Positions 1 to 8,709 of a DNA stretch of 64,000 bases are shown here, one piece after another. The notes under the pieces were generated by a model that saw only the letters and a program-made list of their open reading frames with translations, was not told the origin of the DNA and made no database searches. Source of the stretch: Gammaproteobacteria bacterium (lineage in GTDB: Bacteria; Pseudomonadota; Gammaproteobacteria; Steroidobacterales; Steroidobacteraceae). Made by a program: the position numbers and the translations under genes. Within the stretch, counting starts at the first letter, position 1. The number at the start of each line of letters is the position of its first letter. Location of the stretch: contig PKRE01000001.1 in assembly GCA_017577615.1 (NCBI GenBank), forward strand, positions 62,001-126,000. Direction: 5' to 3'.

Positions 1-1
1 C

Positions 2-253
2 GAGTTCGAGATTTTGAAGCTATTGGCCCAAGGATGCTCGTTGAGCGAGATCGCGCGCCAGCTCTGTCGTAACCAGAAGACCGTCGCCAATCATCAATCG
101 GCGATCAAGCAAAAGCTTGGCGCCGAGAACACGGCACAGCTGGTTCGCATCGCCATGCAGCTGGGATTGGTGCCGCCCGTTCATCATCCCTCGCCGGCGG
201 ATGCCGAAGTGCCACGCGCCCGCCACGGCGCGGACGCGCGGACTACGCCATGA
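2..253 (+). CDS. LuxR-type response regulator, C-terminal part (5' truncated by window edge)
   Basis: The reading frame is open from the window edge and carries a LuxR/GerE helix-turn-helix: EFEILKLLAQGCSLSEIA, then NQKTVANHQSAIKQKLGAEN as the recognition helix, then LVRIAMQLGLV. In NarL/FixJ regulators this DNA-binding domain sits at the C-terminus behind a receiver domain, which would lie left of the window. The last 25 or so residues (PPVHHPSPADAEV...) are a low-complexity tail. A TTG at 14 is not a real start because the domain already begins upstream of it. The target genes and the partner kinase cannot be seen here. Confidence 0.85.
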   Translation, partial: EFEILKLLAQGCSLSEIARQLCRNQKTVANHQSAIKQKLGAENTAQLVRIAMQLGLVPPVHHPSPADAEVPRARHGADARTTP

Positions 254-282
254 TCGCGACGTACCCTCGCAAAGGGCACGCC

Positions 283-666
283 TCAGCGCGAATTGATGGC
301 GAATCGCCCGGGTCCCATGAGCCCGATCGAGGCGGCTGTGAACAGGAACATCGCCTGCAGCTCGATCGCCCAGCCGCCTTGCGCATTCAGCGCCGTGATC
401 TGGTGCATGTGCACGAGCCCGATCGCGAACAGCATGTTGATCACGATGAGCCAAGCACCGATCCGCGCGTAGAAACCGAGCAACACCAGAATCGGCGCAA
501 TCACCTCGCCGACGTAGACGCCGTACGCCAGAAAGGTGGGGAGCCCCGCCGCGCTCAGCGCCTTCGCGATACCGCCGACGCCACCGGTGAGCTTGCCGAT
601 CCCGTGCAGGAGCACGGCAATACCCAGCACGAGCCGCAAGATCAGTCGTCCGAGATCGTTCGCCAT
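283..666 (-). CDS. DoxX family membrane protein
   Basis: A 127-residue protein with four predicted membrane helices and the DoxX pattern: MANDLGRLILRLVLGIAVLLHG near the N-terminus, then YVGEVIAPILVLLGF and a final helix after GGWAIELQAMFLF. DoxX-family proteins are small inner-membrane proteins linked to quinone or thiol redox chemistry, but the role of most members is unknown. I chose the ATG at 666 over the one at 684 because GAGGT lies just upstream of it and the family begins near MAxDLGRL. It is divergent from the BON/SRPBCC gene across about 230 bp. Confidence 0.85.
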   Translation of the reverse strand: MANDLGRLILRLVLGIAVLLHGIGKLTGGVGGIAKALSAAGLPTFLAYGVYVGEVIAPILVLLGFYARIGAWLIVINMLFAIGLVHMHQITALNAQGGWAIELQAMFLFTAASIGLMGPGRFAINSR

Positions 667-899
667 CCGTACCTCTTCGTGCATCGCACGTTGTTGTTAT
701 GGAATTGCCGCGAAGGCTAGCGCTTTCCAAGCCCTGCCGAAAGCAAGTCGGTAGCAGAACACACGCATTGATAGCCGAGGGCCGTCGGAACCTGGGCGCA
801 GACGTGCGGCTTTATCTGAGGCTCGGCGAATCGACAGGGTCGGTCGTTCGCTCACGCCGACTCACATCTTCGCCGCGCGATGTAAGAAGAGGTCACACC

Positions 900-2084
900 A
901 TGTTGCCGCCGAATACCAACCAGCCCGTCACCGCGGCTCGATCTGCTGTGACAGCCGTGTCAATCGCGCTAGCAAGCGCGCTTGCCATGTACTATCTCGA
1001 TCCGCGCTCGGGCCGCAGACGGCGCGCATTACTGCGCGATCGCACGACACACACCCTACGTCAAACACGCGACTTGCTCGACACCGCCATCACCGACGCC
1101 CGCAACCGCGCACAGGGACTCTACTGCACAGCCGTTGCGCGACTCCGTCCCGAGCAGGTGGACGATCAGCGCCTGGCCGAGCGCGTGCGCTCGAAGCTCG
1201 GGCGCGTGTGTTCACATCCGCGCGCGCTACATGTGGAAGTCGACAAAGGCCGCGTGACTTTGCGTGGCGATATTCTTCGCCAAGAGCTCTCCGGGGTGCT
1301 GCGCGCCGTCAAGCATGTGCCGGGCGTTCGCGATGTCACGAACGAGCTGCAGGTGCACGAACGCGCGGGACGGATGCCTTTCCTGCAAGGCAACTCCCAG
1401 CGCGCTCAGCCACGGCCGGAATTCCTCCAGCAGAACTGGGCGCCTGCGCCCCGCGTCCTCGCAGCGGCAACCGGGGCCGCCATGATTGCATCAGGCGTGA
1501 CGCTAAGGTCCTGGGCTGGCGCCGGGTTGGCGTTGGGCGGTGCGGCGTTGCTGACCCGCGGCGTAAGCAATCGACCTCTTACTCGCATACTCGGTTTGCG
1601 GGGTCGCCTGGAAGATGGCATGACGATACAAAAGACGATTCACGTCTATGCCGACGTCGCCGAGGTCTATGCCTGCTGGCGGCAACTGGAGAACTTCCCA
1701 CGCTTCATGAGTCACGTGCGTGAAGTTCGCAAGCTTTCAGACAAACGTTATCACTGGGTCGTCGACGGGCCGGCCGGCATCCCGATCGAGTGGGATGCAG
1801 AGATCACAGCCGACGTGCCCGGCGAGATCATCGCCTGGCGGACTGTTCCCGGATCGGTCGTGCATAGCACCGGCGTCGTGCACTTCGAGCCCGATGCCTA
1901 TGGCGATACGCGTGTTCACGTTCAAATGACTTACCGACCGCCCGCGAATGCAGCCGGTCGCGCCGTTGCCAAGCTCCTCGGTGCGGATCCGCGTCGTCAA
2001 ATCGACGCAGACCTGGCGCGCTTCAAGTCCTATATGGAGGTTGGTAAGACCACGAGCGCACACGGAGTGGCGACGAGGCACTGA
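900..2084 (+). CDS. BON domain plus SRPBCC (polyketide cyclase/dehydrase-like) stress protein
   Basis: A 394-residue protein. The N-terminus has a hydrophobic stretch (VTAVSIALASALAMYYLDP) followed by an Arg-rich segment, typical of a membrane anchor with a YtxH-like look. A BON domain follows at about residues 85-155 (LAERVRSKLGRV, VEVDKGRVTLRGDIL, VPGVRDVTNELQVH). A second hydrophobic pair lies around 185-215, and the C-terminal 150 residues form an SRPBCC fold (ENFPRFMSHVREVR, IEWDAEITAD). BON domains bind phospholipid in OsmY and DolP, while the ligand of this SRPBCC type is unknown. The ATG at 900 has AAGAGG upstream. A close relative of the SRPBCC half is encoded at 52333-53358. Confidence 0.8.
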   Translation: MLPPNTNQPVTAARSAVTAVSIALASALAMYYLDPRSGRRRRALLRDRTTHTLRQTRDLLDTAITDARNRAQGLYCTAVARLRPEQVDDQRLAERVRSKLGRVCSHPRALHVEVDKGRVTLRGDILRQELSGVLRAVKHVPGVRDVTNELQVHERAGRMPFLQGNSQRAQPRPEFLQQNWAPAPRVLAAATGAAMIASGVTLRSWAGAGLALGGAALLTRGVSNRPLTRILGLRGRLEDGMTIQKTIHVYADVAEVYACWRQLENFPRFMSHVREVRKLSDKRYHWVVDGPAGIPIEWDAEITADVPGEIIAWRTVPGSVVHSTGVVHFEPDAYGDTRVHVQMTYRPPANAAGRAVAKLLGADPRRQIDADLARFKSYMEVGKTTSAHGVATRH

Positions 2085-2129
2085 TCGACACGCGCAGCAC
2101 GAGAACGCACCGTGGTCCGAGGTGACAGC

Positions 2130-2381
2130 ATGACGCTCACGATCCGCGCGCGCCGGACGTTGGGCATACTGCTCCTCTCCTCGTTGAGCATCGGTGCGTG
2201 CCGGGATCCGCAAGCGCCGGATCGGCCATCGGAGCCACCGAAGCCGCAGACTGAGCGGGGCCTCGCGCCGAAGAGCTTGCGGCAGGAACACACAGCCTTA
2301 CGCCCGCAACCGGAGCGCGTTGGTGATCACCGATACAGAGGACAGGCTCATGGCGACGGCCGCAATCATGGGAGAGAGTAG
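2130..2381 (+). CDS. Putative small lipoprotein, 3' end overlapping copA antisense
   Basis: An 83-residue frame starting at an ATG with GAGGTGA upstream. It begins MTLTIRARRTLGILLLSSL and continues to a plausible lipobox (SIGAC), then a Pro-rich mature part (DPQAPDRPSEPPKPQ). The signal peptide and ribosome-binding site argue for a real gene. The last third runs antisense into the 3' end of the copper ATPase gene and has no recognisable fold, so the true end may be eroded or shifted. It follows the BON/SRPBCC gene by 45 bp and could be co-transcribed with it. No family recognised. Confidence 0.45.
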   Translation: MTLTIRARRTLGILLLSSLSIGACRDPQAPDRPSEPPKPQTERGLAPKSLRQEHTALRPQPERVGDHRYRGQAHGDGRNHGRE

Positions 2382-4652
2382 CCAGCCGGTGAGCGGGTAC
2401 AGGAGCCCTGCAGCGAGGGGTACGCCGAGCGCGTTATAGACAAATGCGAACGCAAGGTTCTGGCGCATATTCTTGACCGTCGCGAGCGAGATGTCCCGCG
2501 CGCGGACGATCCCGCGCAAGTCTCCTTTGACGAGCGTCACCTGCGCGCTGCTCATCGCAACGTCGGTACCGGAGCCCATGGCAATGCCGACGTCCGCTTG
2601 CGCGAGCGCCGGTGCATCGTTGATGCCATCACCCGCCATCGCAACGATTCGCCCGGCGCGCTGTAACTCTTCGACGAGGCGCTGCTTGTCGGCGGGCGTG
2701 ACGCCACCGTGCACTTCGTCGATTCCGAGCTTGCGACCGACGGCCTGCGCAGTCGTAGGCGCGTCGCCGCTCGCCATCACGATGCGAATCCCTGCGCGAT
2801 GCAATGTTTCGACGGCTTCCGGGGTGGTCGCCTTGATCGGGTCAGCCACCACCAGCATGCCAAGCAGCTCGCGCTCGCGCGCCAAGAACATGACCGTGCC
2901 GCCTTGCTCGCGTTCCTGCTCGGCCTCCCGTGCGCACGCATCGACACTCACGCCGATGTCTCGCATGAGCGTTGCGTTACCGAGCGCGAGTTGCAGCCCA
3001 TCGACCTCGCCACGGACACCAGCCCCGGTCATGGACTCGAAATGGGCGACACGGGCAAGCTCCAGCCCTTGCTCGCGCGCCGCAGCCACGATTGCCTTTG
3101 CGAGCGGATGCTCGCTTGCCTGCTCGAGGCTCGCGGCAAGTCGCAGCAGTTCCCTGTCACTCGCTGCCGACAGTGGCACGATCTTCGTGAGCGCGGGCTT
3201 GCCTTCGGTGAGTGTGCCGGTCTTGTCGACGATCAAGGTGTCGACCTTGCGCAGCTGTTCGATCGCCGCAGCATCGCGAAACAACACACCGTGCTTCGCG
3301 GCTCGTCCGGTCGCCACCATCACCGACATAGGCGTGGCAAGCCCCAATGCGCACGGACAGGCAATGATGAGCACGGCCACTGCATTGATGAGGCCGAACA
3401 GCCAACCCCTCTCGCCACCGAGCATACCCCATGTGAAAAACGAGACGAGGGCAATGACGACCACGGTGACGACGAAGTATCCAGCCACTTGATCTGCCAA
3501 GCGCTGCATAGGTGCTTTCGAGCGCTGTGCCTCTGCCACCATCTGCACGATCTGCGACAGGACGGTCTGCGCGCCGACGCGCTCCGAGCGCATGATCAGA
3601 CTGCCGCTGGTATTCAGCGTAGCGCCGACGACCTTGTCGCCTGGACGCTTCGTGACCGGCAGCGGCTCGCCCGTCAACATCGATTCGTCAATCGCGCTCG
3701 TGCCTTCGAGCACGACACCATCGACCGGGACTTTCTCTCCTGGCCGAATGCGCAGGCGATCTCCGACGCGCACCTGCTCGAGCGGCACGTCTTGCTCCGT
3801 GCCGTCATCGTTGATACGGCGGGCCGTCTTCGGCGCCAAGCCGAGTAGTGCCTTCAACGCGGCAGAGGTTTGCGCGCGTGCTCGCAACTCGAGGATCTGC
3901 CCCAGCAAGGTAAGCGAGATGATCACTGCGGCGGCTTCAAAATACACACCGACGCGCCCATGCTCGACGAAGCTCTCGGGGAAGAGACCTGGCGCGGCAG
4001 TGGCGACCACGCTATAGACGAATGCGGCTGACGTCCCGAGCCCGATCAGTGTCCACATGTTCGGGCTGCGATTCACGAGTGACTGTGCTGCGCGCAGAAA
4101 CAGCGGCGCGCCTGCCCACAATACGACCGGCACTGTAAGCGCCAACTCCACCCACGACTGGGTACGCGCTGGCACCCATCCGAAGCGATGCCCGAACATC
4201 GCCAGGATCACGACGGCAATCGTGAGCGGCAGCGTCCACCAGAAGCGCCGGCGAAAATCCGTCAGCTCGGGATTCTCACCTTCCTGCACCGTGGGCATGA
4301 GCGGCTCAAGCGCCATGCCGCACTTCGGGCATGTGCCCGGACCTTCTTGGCGAACCTCGGGATCCATGGGGCACGTGTAAATCGTGCCAGGTGGCACATC
4401 CTGAGCCGCGGTCGTTTGGGCGCCCGGCGCCGCGTGCAAGTACCTGTCGGGATCGCTCAGAAACTTCGTCCGGCACCCCGCACAACAGAAGTAGTAGGTT
4501 GTGCCGTCGTGCTCGGCGCGGTGCGGCGAGGACGCGCTCACCTGCATCCCGCAAACTGGATCGCGCAGGCCTGTCGGCACTTGCTCGTGGCAGGCGGGTT
4601 GCGAGTCATGGCACGCACGCGGCGCAATATGGGCGGGATGGTCGTGGCTCAT
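2298..4652 (-). CDS. copA: Copper-translocating P1B-type ATPase with N-terminal YHS and heavy-metal-binding domains
   Basis: A 784-residue inner-membrane pump that exports Cu(I) with ATP. In order: a His/Cys-rich leader; a YHS domain (about 28-75, DPVCGMQV and YYFCCAGC); a short heavy-metal-binding domain (about 90-116, YTCPMDPEV and CPKCGMALEP); then the P-type core. The core has SMLTGEPLPV in the actuator, the CPC metal site (ACPCALGLATP), the phosphorylation site DKTGTLTEG, HPLAKAI in the nucleotide domain and GDGINDAPAL. The last helices carry VYN and MSLSS, the Cu(I) signature of subgroup P1B-1. There is no classical GMTCxxC HMA domain, so YHS and HMBD replace it. Divergent from the PRPP-synthetase-like gene; I saw no convincing CueR box in the gap. 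Confidence 0.95.
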   Translation of the reverse strand: MSHDHPAHIAPRACHDSQPACHEQVPTGLRDPVCGMQVSASSPHRAEHDGTTYYFCCAGCRTKFLSDPDRYLHAAPGAQTTAAQDVPPGTIYTCPMDPEVRQEGPGTCPKCGMALEPLMPTVQEGENPELTDFRRRFWWTLPLTIAVVILAMFGHRFGWVPARTQSWVELALTVPVVLWAGAPLFLRAAQSLVNRSPNMWTLIGLGTSAAFVYSVVATAAPGLFPESFVEHGRVGVYFEAAAVIISLTLLGQILELRARAQTSAALKALLGLAPKTARRINDDGTEQDVPLEQVRVGDRLRIRPGEKVPVDGVVLEGTSAIDESMLTGEPLPVTKRPGDKVVGATLNTSGSLIMRSERVGAQTVLSQIVQMVAEAQRSKAPMQRLADQVAGYFVVTVVVIALVSFFTWGMLGGERGWLFGLINAVAVLIIACPCALGLATPMSVMVATGRAAKHGVLFRDAAAIEQLRKVDTLIVDKTGTLTEGKPALTKIVPLSAASDRELLRLAASLEQASEHPLAKAIVAAAREQGLELARVAHFESMTGAGVRGEVDGLQLALGNATLMRDIGVSVDACAREAEQEREQGGTVMFLARERELLGMLVVADPIKATTPEAVETLHRAGIRIVMASGDAPTTAQAVGRKLGIDEVHGGVTPADKQRLVEELQRAGRIVAMAGDGINDAPALAQADVGIAMGSGTDVAMSSAQVTLVKGDLRGIVRARDISLATVKNMRQNLAFAFVYNALGVPLAAGLLYPLTGWLLSPMIAAVAMSLSSVSVITNALRLRA

Positions 4653-4835
4653 GGAACTCTCAAATCACGGCCTCGTTGAACGCGCACACGAAACCACTGT
4701 GCCGCGGATGCCGTGCTGGGTAAAGTGACAGACGAGTAACGGATCGAGAGAGGCAGAACGGCGATGTGAGCCGCGGGGTGAACGGCTCTACGAGCACCAC
4801 CTGCAGCCTCGCGCTCTCAGCCCTATCAGCATGGC

Positions 4836-5747
4836 ATGAAACCGGTCTTATATGCATTTCCCGATGACGAATCGTTTGCCGATGCACTTGCACGCACGTG
4901 CGATCTCGAGCATGCCCGCCTCGAATGGCGGCATTTTCCCGATGGCGAATCGCTGGTCACGCTCAAGGGAGATTGCGCGGATCGCGATGTCATCGTCCTC
5001 TGCAGCCTGACACAGCCCGACGCCAAGACTTTGCCGCTCTATTTTCTCGCTGCAACTGCGCGCGAGCTCGGCGCACAACGTGTCGGTCTAGTAGCGCCTT
5101 ACCTCGCCTACATGAGGCAAGACGAACGTTTCCAGCACGGACAGTCACGCAGCGCGCATCTTTACGCCAAGCTCATGTCCGGCACGTTCGACTGGCTGCT
5201 CACCGTGGACCCGCACTTGCATCGCGTCTCATCGCTTGATCAGATCTATTCAATTCCGGCGCGCGCGGTCAGCGCCATGCCTGCAGTTGCCGAGTGGATT
5301 CGAGCAAACGTCGAGACGCCCATCATCATTGGGCCGGATGCAGAGAGTCGCCAATGGGTCGAGCCGGTAGCCCGCGCCACGAACGCTCCGTTCATCGTGC
5401 TGGAAAAGAAACGTCATGGCGATCGACAAGTCGAAGTGAGCGCGGTCGATCCTGCGCTGGTGCGAGGACGAACGCCCGTGGTGCTCGACGACATCGTCTC
5501 CTCGGGGCAGACGTTCATCGAGGTGCTGAACAATCTCGCGCGTGCGAAGATAAATGGAGCAACTTGCATCGCCGTGCATGCCTTGCTCGCGCGCGACACG
5601 CTAGCCGCGTTACTGCACGCCGGCGCGCGGCGCATCGTGTCAACGAACACCGTGCCGCACGAGACGAACACGATCGACGTCGTGCCACTCGTCGCGGCCG
5701 CGCTCAATGAGATGCTCCGCACGGCCACGGTGAACAGCAAATCGTGA
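4836..5747 (+). CDS. Ribose-phosphate pyrophosphokinase family protein (PRPP synthetase-like)
   Basis: A 303-residue member of the PRPP-synthetase family, which transfers pyrophosphate from ATP to ribose 5-phosphate. The N-terminal half has FPDGESLVTL and the ATP/flexible region LAYMRQDERF. The metal-binding loop reads DPHLHR rather than the usual DLHADQ, and the PRPP loop is VVLDDIVSSGQT in place of the canonical DDIVDTAGT. These changes and the slightly short length mark it as a divergent paralogue, not the housekeeping Prs. Such paralogues often sit among stress genes, which fits the setting. Activity should still be possible because the acidic pair of the PRPP loop is intact. Confidence 0.8.
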   Translation: MKPVLYAFPDDESFADALARTCDLEHARLEWRHFPDGESLVTLKGDCADRDVIVLCSLTQPDAKTLPLYFLAATARELGAQRVGLVAPYLAYMRQDERFQHGQSRSAHLYAKLMSGTFDWLLTVDPHLHRVSSLDQIYSIPARAVSAMPAVAEWIRANVETPIIIGPDAESRQWVEPVARATNAPFIVLEKKRHGDRQVEVSAVDPALVRGRTPVVLDDIVSSGQTFIEVLNNLARAKINGATCIAVHALLARDTLAALLHAGARRIVSTNTVPHETNTIDVVPLVAAALNEMLRTATVNSKS

Positions 5748-5825
5748 GGCGCGCGAGTTCGCACTGCGTTTACCCGCAGCCCACCGCGCAGCGCCCAGTC
5801 GCGGAATGCGCGCGCCACGCTGCAG

Positions 5826-5853
5826 CCTACGGCCTGGCGCCTACAGCCTAACC
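5826..5853. repeat. Heptamer array (four units, C/T-rich on + strand)
   Basis: CCT recurs at 5826, 5833, 5840 and 5847, giving the units CCTACGG, CCTGGCG, CCTACAG and CCTAACC. It lies between the PRPP-synthetase-like gene and the riboswitch. Same family as the other 7-bp periodic arrays in this window. Confidence 0.6.
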
Positions 5854-5904
5854 AGAACCCCGGCTCGACGTTGCCGATCAGTCTGGGTATGATCCCGCGC
5901 CGTC

Positions 5905-6035
5905 ATTGGGGAGTAGCCTCTAGCGGGTCGCCGCTAGGCTTACATCAACACGCTTGGCCTCTGGCCATGGTGTAAGCGGCCTGGTGTCTGGTGAGACCTT
6001 TGACCACCCCATTCCGGTCTGGGCCGGGAATGGAC
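5905..6035 (+). promoter_or_regulatory. yybP-ykoY family (manganese) riboswitch with downstream expression-platform hairpin
   Basis: The leader of the UPF0016 gene carries the conserved yybP-ykoY blocks: GGGGAGTAGCC at 5908-5918, ATCAACA at 5944-5950, GGCCTGG near 5978 and GGTGAGACCTTTGACC at about 5990-6005. The helices are consistent: CTAGCGG (5920-5926) pairs with CCGCTAG (5931-5937), and GCTTACA (5938-5944) pairs with TGTAAGC (5971-5977). A following hairpin pairs CCATTCC (6009-6015) with GGAATGG (6027-6033). It lacks an obvious U-run, so control may be at translation. This class senses Mn2+ and commonly controls UPF0016/TMEM165-like exporters. Confidence 0.9.
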
Positions 6036-6071
6036 GTGGTCATCGTGTCTTTCAGGCCCTGGACCGAATCG

Positions 6072-6626
6072 ATGGAAGCGTTTTTCATCTCGACTGGGCT
6101 CGTCGCCCTTGCCGAAGTAGGCGACAAGACGCAGCTGCTCGCGCTCATGCTCGCGGCGCGTTTCCGAAAGCCCTTCCTCATCGTGCTCGGCATTCTGCTC
6201 GCAACCCTGCTGAACCATTCTCTGGCAGGTGCCGCGGGCGCATGGCTCGCACACGCCGTCGGCGCACAAACCTTGCGTTGGCTCCTCGGTGCATCGTTCA
6301 TCGCAATGGCTGCGTGGATGCTCGTGCCGGACCGGCTGGAGGAACAGCAACGGTGCGACACACGCTATGGCGCGCTCGTCACGACATTGATCGCGTTCTT
6401 CCTACTCGAGATCGGCGATAAGACGCAAGCAGCGACCGTGGCCCTCGCGGCGAAGTACGAGGCGCTCACCGCTGTCGTGCTGGGCACGACCTTCGGCATG
6501 ATGGCCGCAAACGTGCCGGTGGTGTTGCTCGGTGAAGTCGCCGCAAAGAAGATGGACATGCGCTTCGTGCAACGTATTGCCGCCGCGATCTTCGCGCTCC
6601 TCGGCATCTTCGTGCTGCTCGGCTGA
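6072..6626 (+). CDS. UPF0016/GDT1-family (TMEM165-like) manganese or calcium exporter
   Basis: A 184-residue inner-membrane protein with six predicted helices and two copies of the family signature, ALAEVGDKTQLLAL near residue 12 and FLLEIGDKTQAATV near residue 105. These E-x-G-D-K-T motifs form the cation pathway in GDT1/TMEM165 proteins, and bacterial members export Mn2+. The ATG at 6072 matches the family start (MEAFFISTGLVALAE). An in-frame ATG at 6030 lies inside the leader hairpin and would add an unlikely extension. The yybP-ykoY leader directly supports a role in manganese homeostasis. Confidence 0.92.
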   Translation: MEAFFISTGLVALAEVGDKTQLLALMLAARFRKPFLIVLGILLATLLNHSLAGAAGAWLAHAVGAQTLRWLLGASFIAMAAWMLVPDRLEEQQRCDTRYGALVTTLIAFFLLEIGDKTQAATVALAAKYEALTAVVLGTTFGMMAANVPVVLLGEVAAKKMDMRFVQRIAAAIFALLGIFVLLG

Positions 6627-6761
6627 GCGCGGGGGCAAATCGACAAGTTTTTCGACACCTCAGCGACGGCGCGCTGATCGGCTGCTTCCAATCGCGCCCC
6701 GTCTAGCTATCATGCAAGTCACCCGCGAGTAGACAATCGCCTCGCGGTCCTGGGGAGAAGG

Positions 6762-8681
6762 GTGCTGATGCCGTCACGACCACAACTCAAGTCGGGCGAA
6801 GCGCGGGCCGACTTGCTGCCATTTGCGAGCTATGCGCAAGTGCTTCGCATGTTGATGCCGGCCGTCCTACGAGTCGGCTTTTACGACGCGAAGGGGCGCA
6901 CGCTTTGGGTCAGCGACGGCATCGAGGAGCCAGAGTTTCGCATGCATCTCGATCTGGTGCTGGCTCGCTTCGCCAGTAAAGAGGACGAGCATTCCGGACC
7001 TTACGCTACAACCGAGCAACCAGAGCCGATCTTCGTATTCCCGATTCGCAATGCAGCCGGCGTGTTGATCGGTGCCGTCGGCTTCATATGCCGCGAGCTG
7101 CCCGCAACGGCTGCTTACCGACGGCTCGAGTACGTGGAACGACTCCTCGCACCGTTCATGCAGATTCTGAGCCATGCTTGGGCGAGCACAACCAGTGCGC
7201 CACGTGCTTCGCGCGAGCCGCAGGCCGCACCGTCGCCGCGGCTCGTCATCCCCAATGTCGATGCCAACACTCCCTTGCCTGCAGTGCTTCGGCGCGCGCT
7301 CGCGCTCGCGACGCGTTCCTTCGGTTGCGCCTTCGGCGCCGTCATCGCTGCCGAGCGCGCGTTCACCCTGACTCATCGCGCCAGCCCGGACGAGTCCGAC
7401 CTCACGATCAACGCGGCCGTCGATCACGTACGCTCGACCGTGCTCAAGTTCCTGCAGGCGCGCCGCGCGCCTGTCTTGTCCAACGCCGCGGGTTACGGCC
7501 GCGCGGACGGGCTGCCCTATAAGGTTCTTGCCCATCCTTTGAACGCCGAGCCCAATCGGCTCGCCGCCGTGCTCATCGTGTTTCGCGAAAAGCACGCGCC
7601 GGATTTCACCAAGGAGGACCTCGTCGCGATCGCGCAGGTCGCGGCGCAAATTCCTGCATCTGCGCTCAAGGAGCTGCTTGCGCCGCGCACGGTGGTGGCG
7701 CCAATGACCTCGGTCGAGCCCGCTCGGATCGCACCACGCAGGATCGCGCCAAGCGGGCCACACGAGCACGTTCCTCCAGACAAGCGTGCATCCCACAACC
7801 CGGCGGCGCCTGGGCGCACCGCCGCTGCTGCGCCGGTCCAACCCAGGCAACGGATCTCCTCCGAGCTCATTGCGCCAGCGTCACAAGAGGTCATCCGCTT
7901 GGCAGGAATGCGCAGCGACATGCCAATGAGCGAGCGTGTCCGCTTGGCGCTCGAGCAGAACGCCTTCGACCTCTACGTGCAGCCAATCACGCCGCTGCGC
8001 GACCCTCGGCGCGCACCGCGCTACGAGGTGCTGCTACGCATGAACGACGGGCGTGCGCTCTACGCTCCGCATGCCTTCTTCGCGGCCGCAGAAGAGAGCG
8101 AATTGATGCCAGAGCTCGATCAATGGGTGATACGCGAGCTGCTGCGCACTCTGAAGGCGCACGCAACGACGCTACGGACGAGTTGCAAGGAATTCGCCGT
8201 GAACGTCGCAGCGCAGACGTTGCTCACCGATCAGTTCAGCGACTATGTCGTCCGCGAGCTGAAGCACAGCTCGATCCCGCCCGGGCTGCTGGTCTTCGAG
8301 GTCTCGGAAGGCGATGCGATCGAGCATCAATATTCACTATCGATCCTTGCCAAGCGCTTGCATGCGGTCGGCTGCCGCATCGCGCTCGACAATTGCTGCG
8401 CCGGAACGCGCACGTTCGATACGTTGTACAAGTGGCCTGTCAGCTGCCTCAAGATCGACGGCTCTTTGATCCGACACATCGCGAGTAACTATCGCTACGA
8501 ATCGCAAGTCCGCGCGATGGTGCGCATGGCACAGGACATGGGGCTCGAGACGGTTGCGGAGTGTGTCGAAAGCGAGCCGGTCCGCGAACGCCTGCTGGCG
8601 CTCGACGTCGATTACGCGCAGGGCTACCACTTCGGACGACCGCAGCCGCTCGCGACGCTGTTTCCCCGACCGGCAGCGTGA
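6762..8681 (+). CDS. GAF-like/EAL domain protein with a degenerate EAL active site
   Basis: A 639-residue cytoplasmic protein. Residues 1-150 form an uncharacterised sensor-like region, about 170-310 look GAF-like (ALATRSFGCAFGAVI, LAAVLIVFRE), a Pro/Ala-rich linker follows, and the C-terminal 250 residues are an EAL domain. EAL enzymes cleave cyclic di-GMP. Here EAL reads EVL (E422), FAVNVA and FEVSE are kept, but the DDFG metal motif is D543-N544-C-C. LKIDGSLI, VAECVES and QGYHFGRP remain. The loss of the second Asp suggests a ligand-binding or scaffold role without hydrolysis. The GTG at 6762 follows GGGGAG; the ATG at 6768 is the alternative start. Confidence 0.85.
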   Translation: MLMPSRPQLKSGEARADLLPFASYAQVLRMLMPAVLRVGFYDAKGRTLWVSDGIEEPEFRMHLDLVLARFASKEDEHSGPYATTEQPEPIFVFPIRNAAGVLIGAVGFICRELPATAAYRRLEYVERLLAPFMQILSHAWASTTSAPRASREPQAAPSPRLVIPNVDANTPLPAVLRRALALATRSFGCAFGAVIAAERAFTLTHRASPDESDLTINAAVDHVRSTVLKFLQARRAPVLSNAAGYGRADGLPYKVLAHPLNAEPNRLAAVLIVFREKHAPDFTKEDLVAIAQVAAQIPASALKELLAPRTVVAPMTSVEPARIAPRRIAPSGPHEHVPPDKRASHNPAAPGRTAAAAPVQPRQRISSELIAPASQEVIRLAGMRSDMPMSERVRLALEQNAFDLYVQPITPLRDPRRAPRYEVLLRMNDGRALYAPHAFFAAAEESELMPELDQWVIRELLRTLKAHATTLRTSCKEFAVNVAAQTLLTDQFSDYVVRELKHSSIPPGLLVFEVSEGDAIEHQYSLSILAKRLHAVGCRIALDNCCAGTRTFDTLYKWPVSCLKIDGSLIRHIASNYRYESQVRAMVRMAQDMGLETVAECVESEPVRERLLALDVDYAQGYHFGRPQPLATLFPRPAA

Positions 8682-8709
8682 GGTGGCGGTAGGGATGCCC
8701 CCTCCCTGA

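Noticed and set aside
2709..3848. 379-codon open frame antisense to the copper ATPase
   Set aside because: No motif or domain; the opposite strand has all P-type ATPase motifs.
4653..4835. CueR operator between copA and the PRPP-synthetase-like gene
   Set aside because: I found no dyad resembling the CueR consensus in a 19-20 bp promoter spacer.
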